From Phycomyces blakesleeanus NRRL 1555(-) (taxonomy: Eukaryota; Mucoromycota; Mucoromycetes; Mucorales; Phycomycetaceae), in assembly GCF_001638985.1 (NCBI RefSeq), contig NW_017265166.1:248001-312000 (forward strand): DNA of 64,000 bases, given 5' to 3'. The position numbers and the translations under genes are program-made. This document shows, in pieces, positions 12,326 through 23,842 of the stretch. The notes beneath the pieces were generated by a model. The model was given only the letters and a program-made list of their open reading frames with translations. It had not been told where the DNA came from and searched no databases. Numbering within the stretch: the stretch's first letter is position 1; every line of letters starts with the position of its first letter.

Positions 12326-14730
12326 TGCTTGCAGAGGTAGTGTGATATTGAAGAGAATAGAACTTGAAGGTTGGGATGATGTGTTGTGGTGATGTAAAGT
12401 GATGAGATTCCAAAGAAGAAGAAAAAAAGAAGATGAATTACGTTCTTGTATGTGCAAGTATAAATATTCTAGAGAATATAAAGAGAAAAAAAGAAGGAAG
12501 AAGTAGGAGGAAAGAGTTGGGTGTGTTGGGTAAAGAGGGTGCAAAGTAACAAGGTGTTTTAAACCAGCAATAAAAATATTAAAAAATAAATAAAAATAAA
12601 TAAAAATAAATAAATATATATATATAATAAAGGGGGTTGGAGGAGGTGGTTGGAGGGGAGAAAACAGTCAATTGTGGTCTTGAGAAATCAATTTTATATT
12701 TATTTTATTTTATTTTTTTTAAAAAAAAAAATTATTATTATTATAATTTTATGTATAAATGTGTATACTATATTCAGTGTATCTATCTAGTATTGGCCTA
12801 TAATATTCTGTCTTTCTTGTCCTGTACTAACTTGTCTGTCTGTTTGGTTGGCTGGCTGACTGGCTTACTTACTGACTGGCTGGACTTGCTAGACTGGGTG
12901 TCTATCTGTCTATCTGTCTATTTGTCTATTTGTCTATTTGTCCTGTCCTGTCCTGTCCTGTCCTGTCCTGTATTCTTATTTTCTGTCGGAACCAAATCTC
13001 CGCACTATAGTTAGTTTCTCAGCGGATGGTCCGATCATTTATTTTATATATATATATGTATATTATTTTAATAAAAGTGTTTCAATTTAATACCATTATT
13101 ATCATTATTATTGAATACTATTGTGAGTGTGAATATGAATATGAATATGAATATGAATATGAATGTGATGTGATTATTATATGCCTGTTAAAGATTAATA
13201 TATAATTTTTTGTTAAAAAATTATATATTAAAGAACTACACAAATCATCGATTTCTATATAATCTTTAGTGTTTCGCGTGTCATTGTTGATTTGTTACGG
13301 AAATTTTTATATCTAATATCTAATTATATATATATATATAAAAGGCATACGATAAGTGTATCTACAAGAGCAACTTATTTTCTTCTTTTATTTTAGTAAG
13401 AAGTCTAAACTAAATATATACACTTGTGTGTCCAACTCCTTCTCTCTTTTGCTCCAAACCCCCCTTTTTTCTTTTAAAAGAAAAAAAAATCTTTACAAGG
13501 CATATTTTTACCATCTTATTCATCGATCCACTTCAATTTTTTTTTTCTCTTTTTCTTATTCTTATTCTTATTTTTTTGTCTTCTTTTGGTTGTCTAGCAA
13601 CAGATTATATTAATTATTATTATTTTTAGTTGCCTAGCAGTGGTTTTTTAATTTGTTTCTTTGGAAACAGATTACAGTGATTCTCCACTTTAAATAAATA
13701 ATAGTACTAATCAAATAAAATAAAATAAAATAAATAAATAAAAAAGTAAACCTTGATATCTATATGACTTTGATTGACTGATGTCAGTTTCTATCATCCG
13801 ATAGCTCAAGACTCCATTTATAATAGAAAATCTTGTATAAATATTTATATACATATATTGTGTGTGTATTTAAAATTTTATTTTTGCGTATTAGTGACTT
13901 AATCAGATGAGACAACAAAAAGGCACCAAATGAATAACAGAAAAATAATCACAGTTAAAAAACGTGATAGACTTTTTTTTTGTTTTGTTTTGTTTTTCTT
14001 TTCTAATTCTGATATTAAAAAGCGAAATGCAACATACAAATATCTATATATTCATAAAGAGAGAGAGAGAGAAAGAGATCATGAAATGAAATGAAATCCA
14101 ATAGAACTTACATGTGTTAATTCCATCAGATACTTCTTCTAACCACCCCCCCAAAAAAAATATGGTACACGTGACTACTTTTGCAATGTGCACAATGTGG
14201 GTTAAAGGTTAAAGAAACCAAAAAAAAAACAAATTCACAGCAGAGAAATTTAGCCTGGAGAATGAAACAAGATTATAATTGGTTCATTAGATCTCAAGGT
14301 TAGTAATAATTTAGATACACACATACATGCATACAGGCTTATTACTTATATATCTTTAGATCTAGTATATGCACACATAAATATGTACATTTAGGAATTA
14401 TCATCAACCCTTCTTTTGAATCTTTTCTCTCTCTCTCTCTTTCTTTTCTTATAAAGAAGCTGATAATTTATAATGCCAATAGAGCAAGATAGACACGTGG
14501 ATATTGAAGGAGTAACTTCCATTCACTTTATACTTTTTATCTATCCTTTTCTGTAATTATTGGAGCTCTTCTTTTATATGTATAGGAACACTTATACAGG
14601 CTATCAAATAATGTGTATACGGATCGTTCTCTGGTTGGTTAAAGACTCCGCCAGTTAAAACAAAATTACATTGCCATTTTTTTTTCTTTTCTTTTTTTTT
14701 TATTCTATCCTTTATATTTTTATATATATA
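12326..14730. other. Divergent intergenic region (PAS kinase / EMC2)
   Basis: 2.4 kb containing both promoters. It holds a T8/A11 dyad at 12713-12731, a CTAT/CTGT then TCCTG repeat tract at about 12898-12970, GAATAT repeats near 13130-13165, a perfect 22-nt palindrome at 13465-13486, a GAGA tract near 14060-14080 and a CTCT tract near 14420-14450. Open frames here are pyrimidine-repeat artefacts. No gene is recognised. Confidence 0.6.
12898..12970. repeat. Compound tandem repeat (CTATCTGT)n-(TCCTG)n
   Basis: Imperfect CTAT/CTGT tetranucleotides pass directly into six TCCTG pentamers. It lies in the PAS kinase / EMC2 intergenic region. Confidence 0.85.
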
Positions 14731-14890
14731 ATGTCCCGTCTTGACTCTGCAGCAGTTGTAGAAGAACTCCAGTCCTATCGCTTGACAAATGAGCGAAAAT
14801 CCGAACGTGTAGCTGCTCTTGGTGCCAGACTGATTAGAGAAAAGCAATTGTCCAAACTAGGAGAACAAGGTAAACTACTTTAACTGACCA

Positions 14891-14931
<41 letters not shown>

Positions 14932-16046
14932 CACAGCACAAACACGCTCATTATAAACAATTCTATTTCATCTTAGTCTGGCCCATCTATGAACAGATCG
15001 CAGTTGCAGCATTCGATGTCGGAGACCTTGAATTGGCCAATGTGAGATTAACATTTATACACATCCTCATCTATTCTCATCTATAACAATAATTATCCTT
15101 TTAAAAAAAAATAGCACTGCATTGCTCAACTCAGAACCCGATTCAATGAAAAGTCACTTCGTTTCAAGCGTCTCACAGGCATGAAACTAGAGGCAGAAGG
15201 AAAGCTTGGCCAGGCACAGGCAGTGTATGACTCTATCCTTGAACAAGACGAAACAAACATGGCAAGTTAATAAAGCCACAATATATATGTATATATATAA
15301 AAGATCATAACAAACACGTCTAATTTCACACTATACTACTTTATACTATACCTCGATACATTTCACTGGACTACAATCTCATTCTTGTGTTTTATTTATA
15401 TATATATAACAGCTGGCTTCCAAACGTCAGATTGCACTGTTCAAGGAAAGACGCAAAGATCAAGAGGCTATGGAGGCTCTGACAAAGTACCTTGATACTT
15501 ACTATGACGATCATGAAGCATGGTTGGAGCTGTGTCATCTTTATCTGTCAAAGCATGCCTACGAACAGGCTGCATTCTGCTGTGAGGAATTGCTGTTACT
15601 CCAGCCTGGAAACCACATCTTTCATCTCAAATATGCCGAGATAATGTTCACATTGCACAACTACCCATTGGCCTTGAAACAGTACTGCAAAGTACTTGAG
15701 TTGTGCAAAGACCATGTGCGAGCACTCTATGGTCTTGATTTAGTAAGTTTCTTTTTTTCTTTCTTTCTCTCTTTGTCTTCTTTTGGATTATCTTTTGTGG
15801 GGGATTCTAGTTAATGAATGAACGAACGAATGAACGAATGTGTTTGTGTCTCTGTGCGTGTGTTTCATTTACTATTATTATTATTAATTTTGGAAACAGT
15901 GTGCTTCAAAACTATTGGAATCCAAGGACACAGAATATGCTCAGGATCTCCACGCTCTTGCTAAGGAAAGATTATTGGATGTTTATTCTGCAAAAGGAAC
16001 CAATGATACTTCCAAGGTAGTGCAAACCTATCTATCAATGGTTTAA
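14731..16046 (+). CDS. EMC2: ER membrane protein complex subunit 2 (EMC2/TTC35), TPR protein
   Basis: Cytosolic TPR subunit of the EMC, which inserts tail-anchored and multi-pass proteins into the ER membrane. Exons 14731-14869, 14977-15041, 15115-15261, 15413-15742 and 15900-16046 join in phase to give 275 residues, close to the 290-300 of relatives. Family strings are WPIYEQIAVAAFDVGDLELA, FNEKSLRFKRLTGMKLEAEG, AMEALTKYLDTYYDDHEAW and EELLLLQPGNHIFHLKYAE; the tetratricopeptide helices are clear from residue 100 on. The third intron (15262-15412) must start with GC (ATG|GCAAGT): reading on meets a stop after two codons, and only the GC site joins in phase to LASKRQ. The gene is convergent with IPK (stops 146 bp apart). 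Confidence 0.93.
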
Positions 16047-16192
16047 GCTGTATATCTATATCTATCTATATATATATTACAGTGAGGAGAGGGGAGATTT
16101 TAGCCACACCAAAATTTAATAATAAATATAATAAAATATGAAAATAAACAGCCTGTTTAAATATATGTATATATATAGTATTGTTATTAATA

Positions 16193-17161
16193 TTAATATG
16201 ATTGCATTTGGGTGGTACTGAATACAGTCATCGCAAGTTCGGGATAGGGTTCTCCGTTGTTAAGAACAGGTTGAAGTGACATGGCATGTTCTGCTTCGTA
16301 TGACCCTGCTTTACAGATGACGACTTGTAATTCTCGGCGAGCTTGATCTGCATGCATTACAGTCTTTGCTGCCCATTTGACCTTACTGTTCATCCCACCT
16401 GTCACATCAGAGTGCTGGTTTCCTTCTGACACCAGTGTCTTAACTGATGCCTTTCCTTGTCCTCGCTCTATTTCTTTCTTGATGCCTTTGGTTGTTTGGC
16501 TTGAATCAATAAATGGGATCAATCGAGCAGGTTGAGCAGAAACCACTTTTGGATCGGAATCATAAACGCCCGCAACATCCGTCACGAATACACAACGGAC
16601 TACCTGAGGAAGAAGCTGAGCTAGATGGTACATTACCACATCACCTGACAAAATAGTACATCCCAACACCCGATCCAGCACTGCATCTCCGTGAAGGAGC
16701 GGAACAAGATCCAGAGCCATCAGGTCATTTGCACGATGAGCGGCGGATCGAAAACATCTTTCTGGACTATTCTCGGAACCATTCTCGGTTGTGATGTGGT
16801 CAAAAGGTGAAAGACTGACTACAGGTATTCCGCGATTCTGCAGACCGGCTAGGATTGCGATGTGAAGCTGGAGGACATTCTGACGTAGAGTTGCAAAGCC
16901 TAGCTTTTGTTCACGTTCTTGGTTGGCTGATGCGTGTGACAGCCAGCCTTGTTTGATGTGGTGTCGCTTGGCTTGAGGGTGGCCAAAACTGCCTGCACCG
17001 TGTATGAGAACTAGGCGATCACCTGACTTTTGGAGAGATTCATAGACAACCTGGAGTTGGTCAAACAAAACCCCGAGTTGGGATTCATTTGTTAGCTCAC
17101 AAATGGCTCTCTTGTTTGTGAGGGCAGCACCGCCGAGTTTAATAATGACAGTCTTCATCAC
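16193..17161 (-). CDS. IPK: Isopentenyl phosphate kinase (amino-acid kinase fold)
   Basis: Phosphorylates isopentenyl phosphate to isopentenyl diphosphate, the last step of the alternative mevalonate route and a salvage step in some eukaryotes. Single exon of 322 residues. Landmarks are the N-terminal nucleotide-binding strand VIIKLGGAALTNK (residues 5-17), the IHGAGSFGH motif whose last residue, His61, matches the catalytic histidine of archaeal enzymes, VFVTDVAGVYDSDP in the nucleotide site, and DVTGGMNSKV near residue 250. The Met-Met start follows an A-rich leader. A different member of the amino-acid kinase fold is the only real alternative, but the SFGH histidine argues for IPK. No intron, unlike nearly all its neighbours. 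Confidence 0.9.
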   Translation of the reverse strand: MMKTVIIKLGGAALTNKRAICELTNESQLGVLFDQLQVVYESLQKSGDRLVLIHGAGSFGHPQAKRHHIKQGWLSHASANQEREQKLGFATLRQNVLQLHIAILAGLQNRGIPVVSLSPFDHITTENGSENSPERCFRSAAHRANDLMALDLVPLLHGDAVLDRVLGCTILSGDVVMYHLAQLLPQVVRCVFVTDVAGVYDSDPKVVSAQPARLIPFIDSSQTTKGIKKEIERGQGKASVKTLVSEGNQHSDVTGGMNSKVKWAAKTVMHADQARRELQVVICKAGSYEAEHAMSLQPVLNNGEPYPELAMTVFSTTQMQSY

Positions 17162-18708
17162 AAGGGATTTAAAAGCAAAATAAGAAAATCACACAAACGC
17201 AAACACAAGAAACAAGAAACAAGTAACAAGCACGCATTTGTACACATTGTTATAATTGCACATGGTTTTGATAGGTTTTTAATATTTATTTTTTATTTTT
17301 ATTTTTATTGTAGGCATTTAATCACAGCTGTACTCCCACAAGTTAAGATAAAATGTTAAATAATTATTTTAGATAATCTTTGGCTTGTTCAGGAGATCTG
17401 CACCAATAGGACAAACGAAAGACAGATAGACGAGAACAATTGGGAGCATGTATTTAGAAATAAGAGAGATTTTGGAATGTCAGCTGTTTGATGTTACCAA
17501 TACCCCAAGAATGGGTGGAAAGATGGAGATAAAGACATAAGAGAGAAAAGAGGGGAATTGGTGGTATTTACCGGGAAGAGCACATGAAATAATCATAATC
17601 ATTATCATAATCATAATGTCATTAAAGGTACTTTGGAATTTAATAAGCGCAAAGAAAGAAAAGGAAAAGGGCCAGGTAAAGCAGCCATGGGGTTTCCTTC
17701 TTAATGGCTTGGGATTGTTTATATATCAATAAAGAATACCAGGACTCTTCTTGGACTGTGCCACCTATAATACACACTGGCTTGTCACCACTGTATAAAC
17801 TAAAAGCTTTTTGCAGAAATCTTGGTTGTACAAGACTGCCAAGAGACTTTCAATACAAAATATGTGATATATAAAGAGTCAAAGAACAAATCTGTTGTTC
17901 ATAGAGGAATTTTTATTTGCACCTTTTGGTCAAAATATTATTCTTACTATTACTATTGTTTTGCAGGAGCAGCTTTTAATTTTGAAGTATGTACCAAATT
18001 ACATCAATTTTGCCACCAGATTCCTATACTTGACTCAGTCAAAGTATATATTTATAATAATATTTCTTTTCCAATGGAACATGTCTTTTTCTTTGTTTTC
18101 TATCCTTTTTATTGCTTGCTCCCTATCTTAATGATATATCTATCTTTAATTCTTTAAAGACTTGGTCCTTTCAGCCACTTCCGACATTTATCAACAAATA
18201 CCTGATCATCTCTAATGAAACCCCCTTTTTTTTCTCTTTCTCTATCCCTCTCCCCCTTTCATCATATCCCCTTGTCCTTGTTTTCCCCTTTTGTGTCTAA
18301 TGGAGTTTACAAATGTAAATAGGCTTCAAATAGGTGTTTTGTTGTTATGCTGTTGAAATCTATGGCTGAACAATAACTTGCTTTAGGCTCTATAACGATT
18401 ATAAGAAAAAGGCAAAAGTAGGTTTACTAGAAAACAACATTTGCTGTGTCTGTACTAACAGCAATATAAAGTAAAAACAAATAAATAAATGTCAACGTCA
18501 ATATTACTTGTTTAATACAAGACGATATATTATATTATCTCTTTTTCTTTTATAGACAGTAATTTATATTTTAGATATTTACGCCAATACCTGTTGACTA
18601 CCCCCCCCCTGTGTTTTTATATATATACCAGGGTTCTCTGTAATAATAACAACAACAATAAAATAATAATAAAAATAATATCATTATTATATCTGATACA
18701 AATAAAAT

Positions 18709-18744
18709 CAAACAAACAAACAAACAAACAAACAAACAAACAAA
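18709..18744. repeat. CAAA tetranucleotide microsatellite
   Basis: About eight tandem AAAC/CAAA units between IPK and the acyl-CoA synthetase gene. Confidence 0.9.
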
Positions 18745-19232
18745 AGCAAGTACAAAATTGGTATAGAGTTTCATACATATCCTGTAAATGCATAATTGTT
18801 CAAAAGGGAGATATTGATAGTATTGAAATTGACAAAATATATATATAAATATTTATGTATGTATGTATGTATGTAAGTATGTATAAATATTATCACTGCT
18901 TAGTTGTGACTATAGCGAATCGCTGCTTCTCTACATATTGTCATGGTAGTGACTTTAAATGTGTTTCTAAACATTATAATTATTATCATCTGTATGTAAA
19001 ATAAAATAAATAAAAGAGATCTTGTATGTATTATATAGGAAATTCTAGGGGACAAATTAGAGATTAAGATAGAAGTGGAGGTAAAAGTGGAAATGAAAGC
19101 AAAAAGGTAAAGGTAAAGAGGAGTATGAGGAGGAGGAGGAGGAAAAGGATCAAAGCAATGAACTTATAATATACCAAAAATTTCAAAGAACCAAAAGACT
19201 AAAGGACTAAACAAATGAATGAAATCATTAGG

Positions 19233-19263
19233 TTGAATTGAATTGAATTGAATTGAATTGAAT
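19233..19263. repeat. GAATT pentanucleotide repeat
   Basis: Six tandem TTGAA units, followed about 160 bp later by a second pentamer array (TATTG, near 19421-19460). Confidence 0.9.
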
Positions 19264-20206
19264 GAAGTTGAATTGGATTGGATTGGATTTGATTCACCCC
19301 TTGCTTTATTTTATTTTCTTTTGTCTTTGTTTGAATTTTTTTTTTTTACAACATAGTGTGTCAGATTATTAGTACAAATAATGGTCACCATAGAAACCAA
19401 TTGGTGAACAAAACGTTATTTTATTGTATTGTATTGCATTGTATTGTATTGTATTGTATTGAGAATCTCAGAGAACCCAAACAATTCAAATCAATTCAAA
19501 TCAAATCAAACTACAAACTCTTGGCTGTACACAAATCCCAATGAAAAAGGCACCAAGATATTTAAGGCTTTCTCTCTTTTTTTTTTTGTAATAGATGACG
19601 ATGACGGTCATTTCTTTAAGATAAAATACACAACAAAAGAAAAAAATCATTAAAGACTACCAGAATTGCACAGATTTAAAGCAGATTGGGTTGAATTTAT
19701 TTAGGATTCTGGTGTTCTATCGATCGTGGTACTGCAGAGTATTGTTTATTATTAACGACATTAAATAAATGTTGAATATACGCATTTAAAGAAGTCAAAT
19801 GAGTTCAACAAATATAGATGGACTTGCACATGAAATTATAAAAACAACACGCGGCTATTCAATTTTGGTTTCTTTTCTTTTCTTCTATTTTTTATTTTAT
19901 TTTATTTTTTATTTTTTTATTTTTTTGTTCAATTTCTTATCCAGTTTTGGGATCCATTATTTATTTCCCTTGTCCTCTTCCTTATTTTTCAACCTGTTCT
20001 TTCTTTTCTTTTAATTTCTTCTTTACTTATTTGAACTCAATCTATACTTCTTCTACTTCTACTTCTTCTTATCTTATTTTCTATTTTCTATTTTCTATTT
20101 ACACACAAGAAATAACGAAAATATCTGTTACAAAAAAATAAATCCAAAATCTCAAATCTCAAATCCTATTAATATACAGACAAAAAGAAAAAGAAAAAAA
20201 GAATCA

Positions 20207-23200
20207 ATGTCTATCAAAAGCTTTTCTATTGAAGTTGCACCTGCTGCACCTGGAGAGTCTGCCACACGTCGATCAATCCTCTCGCCTAGTGAATTAATGG
20301 TGACTCCTGCCTTGGGTGTCGAGACGTTGCATGATATTCTCCAATATAGTGCTACCCACTACAGGGACCGCGATGGATTTGGCTACAGAGTATTGGAGGA
20401 CACGATTGTAGAAGAAAAAGATGTCACAAAGACCGTCAATGGGGTCGAAAAGACCGAAACAAAGATCTGGACATATCTCCAGCTCAGCAAGTATTCTTAT
20501 TTTACCTATGGTGAAGCCTTGGAAATTGCCAAGGCTCTTGGTTCAGGCCTCTCCAAAATCGGCATGCAAAAGCAAGATAAACTTCAGATCTCTGCTTCCA
20601 CAAGGTAAGATTTTTTTTTACATATTGAAATAGAGAGAGAGAGAGAAAAGAGGGAAAAAAAATGTAGCTGGTACTACGTATTGTCTACATTTGGAAAAGA
20701 AGGGAAAAAAATTAAAAAAAAAATACCTTTTTTTTGTTTTTGTTTTTATGCTTATCAATGTAATCGGACTTATTTAGTGTGGAGTGGATGATGATGGCGC
20801 ATGGTAAGCAATACAGCATACCTATACTATAGACATTTAGTATAAAGATAAACAAGCAGCACCACCACCAGAAGAAGAAGAAAAACTATATATAATATAG
20901 TATAGTATAGTATAGTATAAAGATAAAGAAATACAAAAAAAAATAGGGGACAAATAATGACTGTGAAAGGGAAAAATGGAAAGGGAAGAGGGAGAGAAAG
21001 AGGGGGTTTAGTGCATAGGACAAACAACAACAAAGCAGCAGCAACAGAAAGTGGGTCAAATGAAACTGACGGATTGGTGCATATGTCTTCTTTATTATTA
21101 TTATTATTTAGCTGCATTTAGTCAAACTATTACCATCGTCACAGCCTATGATACCCTTGGAGCAGAAGGTCTTCAACACGCCATGAACGAAGCAGAATCA
21201 GCAACCTGTTTTATCAACGGCGATCAATTCCCGATCATCGAACAGATCCTTCCGTCCTGTCCCACAGTCAAGAACATCATCTATCGAGGAAAGGTCAAGC
21301 AAGAAGACATCAAGCGGATCCAAAAGAGTGGTCAGATCCAGTATGCCCTCTCTTATGAGGAACTCCTGTCTCTTGGCCAACAGAACCAGCTTCCACCAGT
21401 CAAGCCAAAAAGCGAAGACATCTGCTGTATCATGTACACAAGCGGAAGCACAGGAAACCCCAAAGGTGTCGTCTTGTCCCACAAGAACGTTGTCGCAGCA
21501 GGTAAGATAACAAACACTCTTGCCACTTACTTTTCTACTATCAAAAGTTCCTTATTGGTTTCTACTCATCCAAGACTTTCAAGTACACACAAATGAAAAC
21601 TGGCATTATGCTTATTGTGATCATATTTATTTTAGTGGCTGGTTGTTGCCGTATGTTGCAACATCTGGTTGAAGAAGGTGACCGAGTCTTGGCTTATCTA
21701 CCACTCGCCCACGTCCTCGAATTCCTTGTCGAAAGTCTGTGTATATTCTTTGGCGTCACCCTTGGCTATGGTTCGATCCGTACTCTGACCGAGGTGTCCG
21801 TGCGTAACTGCCGGGGTGACATCCAAGAATTCGCACCAACCATCCTCACAGGCGTACCTCAGGTCTGGGAGACCATCCGCAAGTCGATCCTGACAAAGGT
21901 TGTCCAAAAGGGTCCTCGCATCGAGAAAATCTTCCATGGCGCGCTGGACCTCAAGGACTACATGTCAGGCTACGGTCTCCCAACCGGATTCCTGGACAAG
22001 GTTGTGTTCAACAACGTAAAGAAACAACTGGGAGGTAAATTGCGTTATGGTCTTTCGGGAGGCGCTCCTCTTTCAGCAGAAACCCAACGATTCCTTTCCA
22101 TGTCGGCGTGTCCATTATTGGGTGGATACGGAATGACGGAGAGGTAATGTCTTTCTTTTCTCTGTTTAATACAATACACAATTTCTGGATACATAAACCA
22201 AAAGAAGAAGAGGACGAAGAAAAGAAAAAAAAAGGGGGGGGGGTGAAGGGGATGGTCAGCTCTTTAGCTCTTTAGCTCGGTAGTTCTTTAGCTCGGTAGT
22301 TCGTTAAATTGTTAGCTTATTAGCTATTTGGTTGATTGGTTGGTTAAAGAAGCAATTGATACTAATCTCATGCTTGTTTTGTTTCCTTGATTATTAAAAC
22401 GAAATCATTGTAATCATGTAGCTGTGGGTAAGTTTTTGTGTGTGTGTGTGTATGTGTTGATATACATATATAAATGTGTGTTTCTAAATTAAATATATAT
22501 ATATATATATATTTCATTAAATAGTATGTGTGCAGTCATGTCTCCAGATCAATTTGCTTATGGAGAAGTTGGTGCACCTGTACCATGCGTGGAGGTCAAG
22601 TTTGTCGATGTCCCTGAAGCCGGGTACCTGTCCACAAACCTCCCTCGTCCTCAGGGCGAAATCTGGATCAGAGGCCCTTCGATCACATCCGGATACTTTA
22701 AGCAGGAAAACACGACCCGCGAAACACTGACCCCGGATGGTTGGTTGATGACCGGAGACATTGGCGAATGGACCGACAGAGGAACCCTGTGCATCATCGA
22801 CAGAAAGAAAAACCTGGTCAAGATGAGCAACGGCGAGTACATCGCCCTTGAGAAACTCGAGAGTGTCTACAAGACGTCGGTCATAGTCGAAAACATGTGT
22901 GTCTGCGCAGACTCTCTCTATGCCAAACCAATTGCCCTCGTGGTTCCTGCCGAAGGGGCTTTGCGTGCACTTGCCTTGAAGAGTGGCGGAATTCAGATCG
23001 AGAGCTGGGATGAACTGTGCGAAAATAAGGATGTGCGTAAATTGGTACATGAAGTCTTGCTCCAACAAGGCAAAAAGGGTGGGCTCAAGGGAGCAGAATT
23101 ATTGTTTGATATCTGGGTCTGCAAAGAATTATGGACCCCAGAATCGGTAAGTGAACACTTTTTTTCATAGCTTTTAGGCTACAGTTCTTTAACGTATATC

Positions 23201-23390
23201 TACTCTCTCTCTCTCTTTTTTTTTAGGGATATCTTACACCTGCCCAGAAGCTTAAACGCAAAGAGATCCTCACCTATTACTCCAAGCAGTTGAAGGAAAT
23301 GTAAGCCAAATGTCTATCTATAATCTATAAAATACACATGTACTAACTAATCTTAATCATCATTTTAGAAACACACGTCAAATTATTTAA
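20207..23390 (+). CDS. FAA1: Long-chain fatty acid-CoA ligase (acyl-CoA synthetase, Faa1/Faa4 type)
   Basis: Activates long-chain fatty acids with ATP and CoA through an acyl-adenylate. Exons 20207-20604, 20778-20803, 21112-21501, 21636-22143, 22422-22427, 22525-23146 and 23227-23300, with a last exon 23369-23390 (or a stop at 23302-23304 if the last intron is retained), give about 675 residues. Motifs are FSQTITIVTAYDTLGAEGL, the AMP-binding P-loop YTSGSTGNPKG, YLPLAHVLEFLVE, LLGGYGMTE, and DGWLMTGDIGEW with IDRKKNLVKMSNGEYIALEK, the fatty-acyl-CoA synthetase signature and catalytic Lys region. The fifth exon is a 6-nt micro-exon that completes GMTESCGMCA. Exons are richer in G+C than the surrounding DNA, suggesting high expression. 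It faces a P450 gene 450 bp away, a plausible fatty-acid-metabolism pair. Confidence 0.93.
22422..22427 (+). other. 6-nt micro-exon of the acyl-CoA synthetase gene
   Basis: CTGTGG is flanked by a TAG acceptor and a GTAAGT donor. Exon 4 ends with AG and exon 6 starts with T, so the joined codons AGC TGT GGT spell Ser-Cys-Gly. This restores the conserved GYGMTESCGMC stretch; without it the reading frame would stay open but Ser-Cys would be lost. Confidence 0.85.
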
Positions 23391-23842
23391 TATCCCTGCA
23401 CCTATTCCCCCTCTTCATTTTCTATCTATCTATCTATTCATTTTCTTTTAAACAAAACTTTAGCTTATCAAATCTCCAATGTAAAGAGAAAGATATATAT
23501 ATATATCTTTCTCATTTAACAAGCTCTCCTTTAGCGATTATTATCAGATCGTCATTAAGATAGAGAGACAACCATATTCTTGCTCATTCACTCATTCATT
23601 TACTCGTTCATTCAATATTTCAATATTTCATTATTTTGATTTGATTTGATTTGATTTGGCTTTATTGGTATAAAAGAAAAGCAGGTGTGCTGATGATAAT
23701 CACATGCTTTTTTTTTGTATATATATAAAAAGAAAAATATACAAGTAAACTGTTGTTAATATGTAATTGGAGTAATACTGAAGTGGAGTAGTGTGTAAAG
23801 GAACAGAGATAGAAATCAGATTAAAGAATAAAAAATGAGATT
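23391..23842. other. Convergent spacer (acyl-CoA synthetase / P450)
   Basis: 452 bp, AT-rich, with CTAT and CATT repeats, a hairpin-like AAAGATATATATATATCTTT (23490-23509) and a GATTT array near 23638-23657. No gene is seen. Confidence 0.6.

Larger units (their letters stand above)
17162..20206. other. Divergent intergenic region (IPK / acyl-CoA synthetase)
   Basis: 3.0 kb with both promoters. It contains a CAAA microsatellite (18709-18744), GTAT repeats near 18855-18880, GAATT pentamers (19233-19263), TATTG pentamers (about 19421-19460) and a long CT/T-rich tract (about 19865-20110) just before the acyl-CoA synthetase ATG. Frames at 17822-18157 and 19799-20014 look like no protein family. 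No RNA gene is recognised. Confidence 0.55.

Noticed and set aside
12637..13014. 125-residue plus-strand frame in the PAS kinase / EMC2 spacer
   Set aside because: Built from ATT, CTGT and TCCTG repeats; composition is not protein-like.
17162..20206. Possible missing gene in the 3-kb IPK / acyl-CoA synthetase spacer
   Set aside because: Frames are short and repeat-driven; no tRNA-like box or known motif was seen by eye.
22517..23068. 183-residue antisense open frame
   Set aside because: Shadow of the G+C-richer acyl-CoA synthetase exon; the sense frame carries the conserved motifs.
23490..23509. AAAGATATATATATATCTTT as a rho-independent-like terminator
   Set aside because: A TA-rich inverted repeat in an AT-rich convergent spacer is expected by chance, and such terminators are not used by RNA polymerase II.
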